A DNA stretch of 5,554 nt from Peptococcaceae bacterium (GCA_003445475.1 DMDP01000070.1:1-5554); one strand, 5' to 3'; shown: positions 1 to 5,554, counted from the first letter of the stretch. The notes: a model not told the origin generated them from the letters alone. Numbers and translations are program-made.

Positions 1-574
1 TCTTCCGAATCTCAACCGGTATGAGTCCGGCGGTGGCTACCGCGTCGGTGTGGAAGAGCACCCTTTTCTCACGGCAGATACGACCGATTTCGGCAATCGG
101 TTGAATGGTGCCTACCTCATTGTTGGCGTGCATCACCGACACCAGGATGGTGTCCGGACGTATGGCCCGCTCCACTTCGCCGGGGTCCACCACACCGTAC
201 GTATCTACCGGCAGGCGGGTTACCTCGAACCCCCACCGTTCGAGGGTCTTGGCGCAATGCATAATAGAGAAGTGTTCCACGGGGCTTATAATGATGTGTT
301 TGCCGCGGTTCTGGTGCGCCCACGCCACGCCCTTCAGCGCAAAGTTGTTGGCCTCGGTCCCGCACGAAGTAAATACGACTTCTGGAGGTGTGGCGCCGAT
401 AAGCTCGGCAACCTGCGCCCTGGCTCTCTCCAGCGCTTCGCGCGCCTTTTCCCCTGAGCCGTGGATACTCGACGGGTTGCCCCAGTACTCCGTGAAATAA
501 GGATGCATGGCCTCGTAAACTTCTGGAAGTAAGGGGGCGGCAGCTATGTAGTCGAGGTAAACCAACGAAATCAA
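1..574 (-). CDS. Second cysteine desulfurase (NifS/IscS family, PLP-dependent), partial; C-terminus beyond the left edge
   Basis: This is an aminotransferase class V protein expected to take sulfur from L-cysteine and form an enzyme persulfide. The frame stays open for 191 codons to the window edge. Landmarks are YLDYIAAAP (residues 6-14), GNPSS (32-36), GTEANN (72-77, phosphate-binding Thr73), VEH with the PLP-stacking His101, [12 protein letters not shown] (146-157) and [10 protein letters not shown] (174-183) with Asp177. The PLP lysine and catalytic cysteine would lie outside the window. Two usually conserved sites differ: the ATTP segment is AAAP, and the Gln after DA(V/A) is Ala180. The paralogue at 4171-5352 keeps both. 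The chosen start is TTG at 574, with AGGA seven bases upstream; a TTG at 565 is an alternative. It lies 115 bases after the miaB stop with its own candidate promoter. Family assignment is secure. Sulfur acceptor and activity are unknown. Confidence 0.9.
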
Positions 575-630
575 CGTCCTTTCCTGGAATATGGCCGTTA
601 TTGCAGGCCGTCCGGGTCATCCCTACACAA

Positions 631-658
631 AATCTATCACTTAACGCCAAAAAGTCAA
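631..658 (-). promoter_or_regulatory. Candidate sigma-A promoter for the left-edge cysteine desulfurase
   Basis: On the minus strand TTGACT (658-653, five of six consensus bases) is followed after 16 bases by TAGATT (636-631, four of six). It lies in the miaB-desulfurase gap and would give a leader of about 50 bases before the TTG start at 574. This suggests the second desulfurase can be transcribed independently of miaB. No terminator-like hairpin was seen after miaB, so read-through is also possible. Confidence 0.45.
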
Positions 659-689
659 GCCCCGTCTATTTCTGGCGCTTGTTCTTAAA

Positions 690-2012
690 TTACCTTAAGT
701 TTCGGACAACGCCCACCAGGTGGGTAAGCTTCCCCTCAATAATCTCGACCGGCACCAGCGTGCCGATATAGGCCGGCGCACCTTCAAAAACGACCGTTTT
801 ATTGGTGCGCGTACGCCCCGCCAGCCGCGCCGCATCGGTTTCGCTGGGCCCTTCTACAAGAATCTCGTGCACCTTTCCTTGCTCGGCCCGGTTTTTCGCC
901 AGGCTGATCTCTTTTTGCACCGCGATAAGTTCCTGGATGCGCCGCGACTTGACTTCCGCCGGCACCTGGTCGGGCATGCGGGCCGCCGGCGTCCCCTTGC
1001 GCGGGTTGTAAACGAAGGTAAAGGCCTGGTCAAACTGTACCTGCCGCACCAGTTCCAGCGTATCCTGGAAGTCTTCCTCCGTTTCCCCGGGGAAGCCGAC
1101 CATGATGTCCGTGGTAATGCTGGCCTCGGGAACGGCGGCGCGAATGCCGTCCACCAGGCGGAGGTAATCCTCCCTGGTGTAACCGCGATGCATGCGCCGC
1201 AGGATGCGATTGGACCCAGCCTGCACCGGGAGGTGAAAGTGCTCGCATACCTTCTCGCTGTTAGCAATAACATCGATAAGGCGTTGCGTAAAATCGCGCG
1301 GGTGCGAAGTGGTATACCTTATACGCCACAACCCTTCAACGCGGTCAAGGCGCTCGAGCAGGGTCGCAAAATCGGTGGGCGGGTCCAGTCCGCGCCCGTA
1401 AGAGTTCACGTTCTGGCCCAGAAGGGTCACCTCGCGGTATCCCTGTGCCACCAGGGTTTCGACCTCGCGGATGATGTCCTCCGGCCTCCGGCTGCGCTCC
1501 CGGCCCCGCACGTAGGGAACAACGCAGTACGTGCAGAAGTTGTCACATCCAAACATGATGGGTACCCAGGCCGACAGCTTGCTTTCGCGGCGGACCGGCA
1601 GGCCTTCGATAACCTCCCCGGCCTCCCGCCAGACGGCACAGAGAGGCTCCCTTGCCGCCCGCACCTCTTCGACAAGGCGAGGCAGTTCGTGCCGGTTGTG
1701 GGTGCCTATAACCAGGTCCACATGCGGAAAGCGCCGCCGGATATCTTCTGCCGCGCCGTTCTGCTGCGGCAGGCAGCCTGTTACGGCGATAACCAGGTCG
1801 GGCTTCCTGCGCTTTAGGCGTTTCAAGGTGCCGAGGAGGCCCCACACCTTTCTTTCCGCCGTCTCGCGCACGCAGCAGGTATTAACGACGATGACGTCGG
1901 CCTTCTCGGGCCTGTCTACCTTCTCGTACCCGGTCTCCTCTAAAAGGCCCGCCATGAGTTCGCTGTCGTAGTCGTTCATCTGGCAACCGTAAGACACGAT
2001 GTGGTACTTCAA
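690..2012 (-). CDS. miaB: tRNA-2-methylthio-N6-dimethylallyladenosine37 synthase MiaB
   Basis: MiaB is a radical-SAM methylthiotransferase that converts i6A37 to ms2i6A37 in tRNAs reading UNN codons, using two [4Fe-4S] clusters in the cytosol. The 440-residue protein has all three expected domains. The N-terminal UPF0004 domain has cluster cysteines C10 (SYGCQMN), C46 (NTCCV) and C80 (TGC). The radical-SAM domain has C156-x3-C160-x2-C163 ([17 protein letters not shown]) and GQNVNSYG at 199-206. A C-terminal TRAM domain spans about 373-440, with GRTRTNK at 399-405. The motif wording fits MiaB rather than the related MtaB or RimO. The start is TTG at 2012, with GGAGG at 2028-2024 eleven bases upstream; no better in-frame start exists. 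It lacks the N-terminal extension of the longer Bacillus homologues. The frequent neighbours mutS and miaA do not follow it here. Confidence 0.97.
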   Translation of the reverse strand: MKYHIVSYGCQMNDYDSELMAGLLEETGYEKVDRPEKADVIVVNTCCVRETAERKVWGLLGTLKRLKRRKPDLVIAVTGCLPQQNGAAEDIRRRFPHVDLVIGTHNRHELPRLVEEVRAAREPLCAVWREAGEVIEGLPVRRESKLSAWVPIMFGCDNFCTYCVVPYVRGRERSRRPEDIIREVETLVAQGYREVTLLGQNVNSYGRGLDPPTDFATLLERLDRVEGLWRIRYTTSHPRDFTQRLIDVIANSEKVCEHFHLPVQAGSNRILRRMHRGYTREDYLRLVDGIRAAVPEASITTDIMVGFPGETEEDFQDTLELVRQVQFDQAFTFVYNPRKGTPAARMPDQVPAEVKSRRIQELIAVQKEISLAKNRAEQGKVHEILVEGPSETDAARLAGRTRTNKTVVFEGAPAYIGTLVPVEIIEGKLTHLVGVVRNLR

Positions 2013-2050
2013 GCTTCTGGCAACCTCCGTTCGAACATCGCTTCGCCTTC

Positions 2051-2079
2051 ATTTTAGCGGGGTCCCCGCAAATTATCCA
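2051..2079 (-). promoter_or_regulatory. Candidate miaB promoter with a palindrome in its spacer
   Basis: On the minus strand TGGATA (2079-2074, four of six -35 matches) is separated by exactly 17 bases from TAAAAT (2056-2051, five of six -10 matches). It lies about 40 bases upstream of the miaB TTG. The spacer contains GCGGGGACCCCGC (2069-2057), a perfect 6+1+6 palindrome. This could be an operator that blocks RNA polymerase. Alternatively it could fold as a short hairpin with a five-pair stem. Both promoter and operator roles are inferred from sequence only. Confidence 0.4.
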
Positions 2080-2144
2080 GACCGGGCCTCCGCACCTTAC
2101 ATTTACCTTCTATGAATAATTTCTTTTTGCAGCACATTATGTTT

Positions 2145-2153
2145 GGGAGGTGA
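2145..2153 (+). promoter_or_regulatory. Strong Shine-Dalgarno site for the 57-residue plus-strand gene
   Basis: GGGAGGTGA is a near-complete match to the anti-Shine-Dalgarno end of 16S rRNA. The GGAGG core ends eight bases before the ATG at 2159. It is the strongest ribosome binding site in the window, and the main reason to accept this short plus-strand reading frame as a real gene. Confidence 0.8.
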
Positions 2154-2158
2154 AATAA

Positions 2159-2332
2159 ATGAAACCCACAACGACGAGCTGGGTGGTAACCGGGCTTGGA
2201 GCGGCCGTCACGGCCCTCGGAGCTACGGCGCTGAGCGGCCCCCTGGCCGCGGGTGCAGTCGGCTTCGGCGCCGCCCACGTTGTCCTCGGATTGCTGGACA
2301 TGGCGCGGCCCACCATCAAAAAGCATTCGTAA
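2159..2332 (+). CDS. Small hydrophobic Gly/Ala-rich protein (57 residues), function unknown
   Basis: I do not recognise the family with confidence. The product starts MKPTTTSWVV and ends with a basic tail (MARPTIKKHS). Between these are two short hydrophobic stretches, roughly residues 8-25 and 29-47, separated by a Ser-Gly-Pro turn at 26-28. This suggests a small two-helix membrane hairpin with glycine and alanine packing faces. The only acidic residue is Asp47. No cysteines, signal-peptidase site or catalytic motif are visible. It is the only convincing plus-strand gene and is divergent from miaB. A hairpin starts ten bases after the stop, consistent with a single-gene transcript. I could not find a convincing promoter upstream. 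It could be a small membrane stress protein or a toxin-like peptide, but nothing in the sequence decides this. Confidence 0.75.
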   Translation: MKPTTTSWVVTGLGAAVTALGATALSGPLAAGAVGFGAAHVVLGLLDMARPTIKKHS

Positions 2333-2342
2333 CCGTTACAAT

Positions 2343-2367
2343 GCTTCCGGGTTGCATTCCCGGAAGC
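2343..2367. terminator. Perfect hairpin between two convergent small reading frames, possible bidirectional terminator
   Basis: GCTTCCGGG (2343-2351) pairs perfectly over nine bases with CCCGGAAGC (2359-2367) around a seven-base loop. It lies ten bases after the plus-strand small gene and one base after the stop of the minus-strand small reading frame. Neither side has a good run of T after the stem, so intrinsic termination is likely weak. The position between convergent ends is the main argument for the call. Confidence 0.5.
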
Positions 2368-2368
2368 G

Positions 2369-2479
2369 CTATTCGACGAATCGCGTCCCGTTAATATACG
2401 AATACCCCGAGAAGACCAGGACAATCCCCGCAAGGGCAATAACGACGTTTATTGCGGCAAATGCTTCCCTCACGCCCAA
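2369..2479 (-). CDS. Possible 36-residue single-pass membrane peptide, possibly a decayed gene
   Basis: The frame from TTG at 2479 (or GTG at 2473) encodes a peptide with a strongly hydrophobic core, AINVVIALAGIVLVFSGYSY, ending NGTRFVE before TAG. This looks like one transmembrane helix. Neither start has a ribosome binding site at normal distance. In the same frame a good Shine-Dalgarno, GAGAGGTG (2511-2504), is followed after six bases by TTG (2497) and then immediately by TAG (2494-2492). The gene may therefore have lost its start region to a nonsense change, or initiation may use the later TTG/GTG. The frame contains the polar segment RNKFLGVREA before the helix. I do not recognise the family. 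A chance reading frame cannot be excluded at this length. Confidence 0.4.
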   Translation of the reverse strand: MGVREAFAAINVVIALAGIVLVFSGYSYINGTRFVE

Positions 2480-2548
2480 GAATTTATTGCGCTACAAGGC
2501 AAGCACCTCTCGGTTGGCGGAAACTTGGACAAACCCTCAACAAGCATA

Positions 2549-2573
2549 AAGGGTGGGGCAGTACCCCACCCTT
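2549..2573 (-). terminator. Rho-independent-like terminator of the iscS-mnmA-usp run
   Basis: AAGGGTGGGG (2549-2558) and CCCCACCCTT (2564-2573) form a perfect ten-pair stem with a five-base loop. It lies 16 bases beyond the usp stop. On the minus strand the stem is followed by a modest T-rich stretch, TATGCTTGTT after the final TT. The strong GC stem and the position directly after the last gene of the run support termination. The plus-strand side also has a T-rich flank (TTGTCTTTTG), so bidirectional action is possible. Confidence 0.75.
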
Positions 2574-2589
2574 CGCCTTGTCTTTTGTC

Positions 2590-3024
2590 CTAACGGATAA
2601 GAACCAGCGGGCACGGAGCCAAGGGAATAACCTTTTGCGTTACGCTGCCGAAGATTAAGCCGCTCCACTGGCCGGCGCCGCGCGAACCCATGACGATATG
2701 GTCGAAGCCGCCTTTGGCGGCGTAATCCACAATCACCTGGGCAGGCTCGCCTTCGAGGGACTCGCTCGTCACCGAAAAACCGGCCTGCTCAAACACGGCC
2801 GCGGTTTTAGCCAGGTAACGTTTTGACATTTCCTTGACGCTGCTCACGAGGCCGGGTGCAAAGGGGTGTTCGTGATCGAAGGCCTTGAGTTCCGGCGGAA
2901 CGTGGTAAACGTTGATAAGGGTAACCTGGATATCCGGCTTGAAGCGCAAGAGGTTGACCACATACTCTGCCGCCCGCAAGGAGTTGTCGGAGCCGTCTGT
3001 GGGCAGCAAGACCTTGTGAAACAC
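2590..3024 (-). CDS. Universal stress protein, UspA family, ATP-binding type
   Basis: This is a single-domain cytosolic Usp protein of 144 residues, the usual family length. It starts FHKVLLPTDGSDNS with Asp10 near the nucleotide base site. It carries the ATP-binding signature G-x2-G-x9-G-S as Gly113, Gly116, Gly126 and Ser127. It ends with the typical APCPLVLIR strand, so ATP binding is expected, as in MJ0577-like members. The start is GTG at 3024 because GGGAGGG lies six bases upstream; the ATG at 3039 overlaps that site and has no ribosome binding site of its own. It follows the mnmA stop by 32 bases with no terminator between them, and a strong hairpin follows it. It is therefore probably the last gene of the iscS-mnmA transcript. 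Its specific role is unknown. Confidence 0.93.
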   Translation of the reverse strand: MFHKVLLPTDGSDNSLRAAEYVVNLLRFKPDIQVTLINVYHVPPELKAFDHEHPFAPGLVSSVKEMSKRYLAKTAAVFEQAGFSVTSESLEGEPAQVIVDYAAKGGFDHIVMGSRGAGQWSGLIFGSVTQKVIPLAPCPLVLIR

Positions 3025-3030
3025 GCTGAT

Positions 3031-3037
3031 CCCTCCC
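3031..3037 (-). promoter_or_regulatory. Shine-Dalgarno site that fixes the usp start
   Basis: GGGAGGG lies six bases before GTG at 3024. The in-frame ATG at 3039 would place this motif inside the coding region and is preceded by ACGCTTTACG, which is not a ribosome binding site. The GTG also gives the N-terminus typical of the Usp family. Confidence 0.8.
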
Positions 3038-3056
3038 ATCGTAAAGCGTTGGTGCT

Positions 3057-4169
3057 CTATTCGTCGTCATCCTCATATTTTCCTTTTTCAACGGCGTCGC
3101 AGGCGTGCAAAATGGTGCCGCCCCCAACCACCACCTCACCGTCGTAGAAAACAACGGCCTGACCGGGCGTGATCGCCCGCTGCGGCGTGGCAAACCGCAC
3201 CAGCACCCGGTCCCCGGGGTAAGGCGTAACGGTGGCGGGCGCCTCCCGGTGGCGGTAGCGAATGCGGGCTTGCACCCGGCGCGGCCCGTCCAACGTCTCC
3301 ACGGCAATCCAGTTCAGGTCGCCCGCCACCAGCGCGGGGCGGTAAAGGGCGCTCTCCGGCCCCACCACCACCGCGTTGCGCCTTTCGTCGATGGCCAGCA
3401 CGTACAGGGGTTTACCGGCAGCCACGCCGAGGCCGCGGCGCTGACCGACCGTGTAAAAGGCAATCCCCCGGTGCGTGCCCAGCACGCGGCCTTCCTGGTC
3501 TACAATCGGGCCTTCCCGCAAACCACCCGGCATGTAAGACCTGAGAAACCGGTGGTAATCGTTATCCGGGACGAAGCATACTTCCTGGCTTTCCGCCCTG
3601 TCGGCCACCGGCAGTTCCAGCTCTCGCGCTATTTCCCTTACTCGCTCCTTGGTTAACTTGCCTAAAGGAAACAGGATATGCTGTAGTTGCTCCTGGGTGA
3701 GGGTGTAAAGGAAGTAAGACTGGTCTTTGCGGCCGTCCACACCCCTTTTCAAAAGCCACCGGCCGCTCCCCTCGTCCCGTGCGATGCGCGCGTAATGTCC
3801 CGTGGCCAGGTAGCCGGCCTCCAGCGCCCTGGCGCGCGCCAGCAAGGCGTCGAACTTCACGTACCGGTTGCACCTCACACAGGGGTTCGGGGTCCTGCCG
3901 CGCGCATACTCCTCGCAGAAATCGGCGATCACGTAACGCGCGAACACCTCGCGGAGGTTAACCACGTAGTGAGGAATGCCGAGTTTGTGGGCGACTTTAC
4001 GGGCGCTCTCAACGGCGGCCAGCCCGCAACACCCGCGCGCCGCCTCGCCCCCCAGGTCCCGGGGCCATATTTCCATTGTCACGCCGATAACCTGGTAACC
4101 CGCCTGTTTTAACAAGGCGGCGGCGACGGATGAGTCCACGCCGCCGCTCATGGCAACCACGACGCGCAT
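3057..4169 (-). CDS. mnmA: tRNA-specific 2-thiouridylase MnmA
   Basis: MnmA adenylates U34 of tRNA Lys, Glu and Gln and replaces the 2-oxygen with sulfur, giving s2U34, in the cytosol. The 370-residue product has the family's full length. The PP-loop SGGVDSS is at residues 8-14. The catalytic cysteine is Cys97 in NPCVRC, and the persulfide-carrying cysteine is Cys198 in ESQEVCFV. Also visible are ATGHYAR at 122-128, the tRNA-binding segment GRKDQSYFLY (146-155), GQRRGLG (242-248) and a C-terminal beta domain. The tail is acidic (EDDDE). The start is ATG at 4169, one base after the iscS stop (TAGGATG), implying translational coupling. A longer frame reaches an ATG at 4214, but the core family N-terminus begins at the chosen site. 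This adjacency matches the Bacillus yrvO-mnmA pair, in which the desulfurase feeds MnmA directly without the Tus relay. Confidence 0.97.
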   Translation of the reverse strand: MRVVVAMSGGVDSSVAAALLKQAGYQVIGVTMEIWPRDLGGEAARGCCGLAAVESARKVAHKLGIPHYVVNLREVFARYVIADFCEEYARGRTPNPCVRCNRYVKFDALLARARALEAGYLATGHYARIARDEGSGRWLLKRGVDGRKDQSYFLYTLTQEQLQHILFPLGKLTKERVREIARELELPVADRAESQEVCFVPDNDYHRFLRSYMPGGLREGPIVDQEGRVLGTHRGIAFYTVGQRRGLGVAAGKPLYVLAIDERRNAVVVGPESALYRPALVAGDLNWIAVETLDGPRRVQARIRYRHREAPATVTPYPGDRVLVRFATPQRAITPGQAVVFYDGEVVVGGGTILHACDAVEKGKYEDDDE

Positions 4170-4170
4170 C

Positions 4171-5352
4171 CTACCCACACCCCGTGCATTCTCTCGCGCT
4201 GCGCCGGCCGGCAACCGTCCGCAGCCGCCCGATGATCCGGGGAAACACCTCCAGCACGCGTTCGATATCTTCCGCCGTGGTGTGCCGGCCCAGCGTCAGG
4301 CGTACGGCTCCCCGCGCCTGCTCGGGAGGTATGCCCAGCGCCAGGATCACGTGCGACGGTTCGGCGCCCCCCGTACCGCACGCGGAGCCTGTGGAAACGG
4401 CAATGCCCTCCTGGTCCAGGGCCATGACCACCGCTTCGCCTTCCACGCCTTCCACCGTAACGTTCACGTTCTGGGGTAACCTTCGCTCGGGGTGCCCGTT
4501 GAGGTGTACCCCGGGGATGTTTTGGGTCAACCCTTCAATGAGCCTGTCCCGCAGCTGCCTGAGGCGCGGGATCACCGCGGGCATTTCCCTCCCGGCAATT
4601 TCCGCCGCCTTGCCGAAGCCGACGATGCCGGCCACGTTTTCGGTGCCGGCCCGCATGCCCCGTTCCTGTGCACCCCCCACGATCAGGGGGGGCATCCTGG
4701 TGCCGTTCCGAATGTACAGGGCACCTACGCCTTTCGGACCGTAAAGTTTGTGGGCGGCGATGGATAAGAGATCCACGCCCAACTCGTTCACATCTACAGG
4801 GAGGTGCCCCACGGTTTGCACCGCGTCCGTGTGGAAGCAAACACCCGCTTCCCTGGCCACCCCGGCGATCTCGGCAATCGGTTCGATGGTTCCGATCTCG
4901 TTATTGGCGTGCATAACGGAAATGAGAATCGTTTCGGGCGTGATCGCCCGTCGCACCTCGTCCGGGTCCACCAGGCCGTACCCGTCAACGGGCAAGTAGG
5001 TGATCCGAAATCCGTCTGCCTCCAGAAGCCTGCACACGTCGAGGATGGCGTGGTGCTCTATGGATGACGTGATGATATGCCTCCCCTTTTGCGCGTGCGC
5101 GTAGGCCGCACCCCGCAGGGCCCAGTTGTCGGATTCGGTGCCGCCGCTGGTAAAAAAGACCTCCTCCGGCGCCGCCCCGATAAGCGCGGCCACTTTTTCC
5201 CGGGCCTCTTCCAGCGCACGCTTTGCCTCCTGGCCAAAAGAGTAAGCGGTCGACGGATTGCCGAAGGCCCCCGTCAGGTATCGAAGCACGGCCTCGGCCA
5301 CCTCCGGGTGCGCCGGTGTGGTCGCGGCGTGGTCAAGGTAAATACGTCTCAC
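4171..5352 (-). CDS. iscS: Cysteine desulfurase of the IscS/YrvO type, probable sulfur donor to MnmA
   Basis: This PLP enzyme converts L-cysteine to alanine and an enzyme-bound persulfide. The 393-residue product has every family landmark: YLDHAATTP (5-13), GGTESDN (70-76), PLP-stacking His100 (IEHHAI), HANNEIGT (148-155), Asp176 and Gln179 (FHTDAVQ), Schiff-base Lys202 (AAHKLYGPKG), RAGTEN (234-239) and catalytic Cys325 (STGSACGTGG). The start is GTG at 5352, because AGGGGG lies eight bases upstream and the resulting MRRIYLD matches the family. The in-frame ATG at 5406 would add 18 basic residues and lacks a ribosome binding site. The protein ends with an unusual Cys389-x2-Cys392-Gly tail. 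Its stop is one base before mnmA, so thiolation of tRNA is its likely main job, although Fe-S assembly is possible. No IscU/NifU gene is adjacent in the window. Confidence 0.96.
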   Translation of the reverse strand: MRRIYLDHAATTPAHPEVAEAVLRYLTGAFGNPSTAYSFGQEAKRALEEAREKVAALIGAAPEEVFFTSGGTESDNWALRGAAYAHAQKGRHIITSSIEHHAILDVCRLLEADGFRITYLPVDGYGLVDPDEVRRAITPETILISVMHANNEIGTIEPIAEIAGVAREAGVCFHTDAVQTVGHLPVDVNELGVDLLSIAAHKLYGPKGVGALYIRNGTRMPPLIVGGAQERGMRAGTENVAGIVGFGKAAEIAGREMPAVIPRLRQLRDRLIEGLTQNIPGVHLNGHPERRLPQNVNVTVEGVEGEAVVMALDQEGIAVSTGSACGTGGAEPSHVILALGIPPEQARGAVRLTLGRHTTAEDIERVLEVFPRIIGRLRTVAGRRSARECTGCG

Positions 5353-5360
5353 CTGGTCAG

Positions 5361-5366
5361 CCCCCT
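5361..5366 (-). promoter_or_regulatory. Shine-Dalgarno site that fixes the iscS GTG start
   Basis: AGGGGG ends eight bases before GTG at 5352. The upstream ATG at 5406 is preceded by TTAGATTAAACG, with no purine-rich site at proper distance. The 90 bases between the upstream gene's stop (5443) and this GTG show no clear promoter and no terminator hairpin, so co-transcription with the upstream gene is possible. Confidence 0.75.
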
Positions 5367-5442
5367 GCAAAACGAGTATCCGGCGCGGTCGTTTGGTCCG
5401 GCCCATCGTTTAATCTAACCAGGTGGCAGCGGGGTTATTTAT

Positions 5443-5554
5443 CTATGACCGCCGGGGGACCCGCTTCTCGATGGGGAAACGTACCTCCGTCTCCATTTCG
5501 GCGATTGGTGTGCTTTCCAGGTCGTTCAGGTAAACCTCCTCGGCCAGATCGGAA
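5443..5554 (-). CDS. C-terminal tail of a GyrI-like / effector-binding domain protein, partial
   Basis: Only the last 36 codons before TAG (5445-5443) are inside the window; the N-terminus lies beyond the right edge. The visible pattern is EEVYLNDLESTP followed by ETEVRFPIEK and a short basic end (RVPRRS). A strand ending in YxND, then TP, then a TEV-x-FP strand is typical of the C-terminus of GyrI-like small-molecule-binding domains. These occur alone or at the end of MerR- and AraC-type regulators such as BmrR. Whether a DNA-binding domain is present cannot be seen. It lies 90 bases upstream of the iscS start on the same strand with no obvious terminator. The reading frame is well supported; the family call rests on a short recognisable pattern. 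Confidence 0.65.
   Translation of the reverse strand, partial: SDLAEEVYLNDLESTPIAEMETEVRFPIEKRVPRRS

Noticed and set aside
90..102. 13-base identity (TCGGCAATCGGTT) shared with 4871-4883, considered as a repeat or duplication
   Set aside because: Both copies encode the same conserved segment (P-I-A-E-I) of the two desulfurases. The surrounding DNA is diverged, so this is old paralogy, not a mobile repeat or recent duplication.
117..650. A 177-codon open frame on the minus strand over the left-edge desulfurase
   Set aside because: It is an out-of-frame shadow. The neighbouring frame gives clear desulfurase motifs ([22 protein letters not shown]), whereas this one gives Arg/Gly-rich sequence with no recognisable motif.
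720..1817. A 365-codon plus-strand open frame opposite miaB
   Set aside because: It is antisense to the whole MiaB radical-SAM region. It has no ribosome binding site or known motif, and arises because stop codons are rare on the complement of GC-rich genes.
2013..2158. Plus-strand promoter for the small gene in the miaB divergent region
   Set aside because: AATAAT at 2115-2120 resembles a -10 box, but no acceptable -35 box is found at 15-19 bases. I therefore did not list a promoter.
2054..2326. A 90-codon minus-strand frame across the small plus-strand gene
   Set aside because: It has a poor start context and low-complexity composition. The plus-strand frame has a near-perfect Shine-Dalgarno and a coherent hydrophobic product.
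4170..4214. Longer mnmA start inside iscS
   Set aside because: It would add 15 residues not found in the family. ATG at 4169 gives the usual short lead into the PP-loop and is coupled to the iscS stop.
5353..5406. Longer iscS start at the ATG at 5406
   Set aside because: There is no ribosome binding site before it and the added 18 residues are basic and unlike the family. The GTG at 5352 has AGGGGG at good distance and gives the expected MRRIYLD.
1..5554. tRNA or rRNA genes, CRISPR array, insertion sequence, phage or riboswitch
   Set aside because: No cloverleaf, regularly spaced repeat, transposase motif, terminal inverted repeat or recognisable riboswitch core was seen in any gap.

Overview
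The window reads as a chromosomal housekeeping stretch from a fairly GC-rich, low-redundancy Bacillota (Firmicutes) genome. A thermophilic or anaerobic clostridial lineage is plausible. The reasons are strong purine-rich Shine-Dalgarno sites, frequent GTG/TTG starts (four of the six larger or well-supported genes whose start lies in the window), and a MiaB and a cysteine desulfurase-MnmA pair that look Firmicute-like. The taxonomic call is inference; no 16S or other marker is present.

Almost everything is on the minus strand, so genes read from right to left. At the right edge (5443-5554) is the C-terminal tail of a protein resembling a GyrI-like effector-binding domain. Next comes a compact run of iscS/yrvO-type cysteine desulfurase (4171-5352), mnmA (3057-4169, one base after the iscS stop) and a universal stress protein (2590-3024). 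A GC-rich hairpin at 2549-2573 closes this run. The stretch 2333-2589 contains no large gene. It holds a possible 34-36 residue membrane peptide on the minus strand and a second hairpin. The only convincing plus-strand gene is a 57-codon hydrophobic protein at 2159-2332 with a near-perfect ribosome binding site. The next minus-strand gene is miaB (690-2012), with a candidate promoter containing a perfect palindrome in its spacer. A second, divergent cysteine desulfurase begins at 574 and runs off the left edge.

Functionally, the window is a tRNA thiolation neighbourhood. One desulfurase probably hands persulfide sulfur directly to MnmA for 2-thiouridine at U34. MiaB methylthiolates A37. The second desulfurase lies just downstream of miaB with its own likely promoter and has lost several residues usually conserved around PLP. 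No IscU/NifU scaffold, Tus relay, tRNA, rRNA, CRISPR array, insertion sequence or phage gene was seen. No clearly new large system is present. The best leads are the divergent desulfurase next to miaB, the two tiny membrane-protein genes, and the palindromic promoter.
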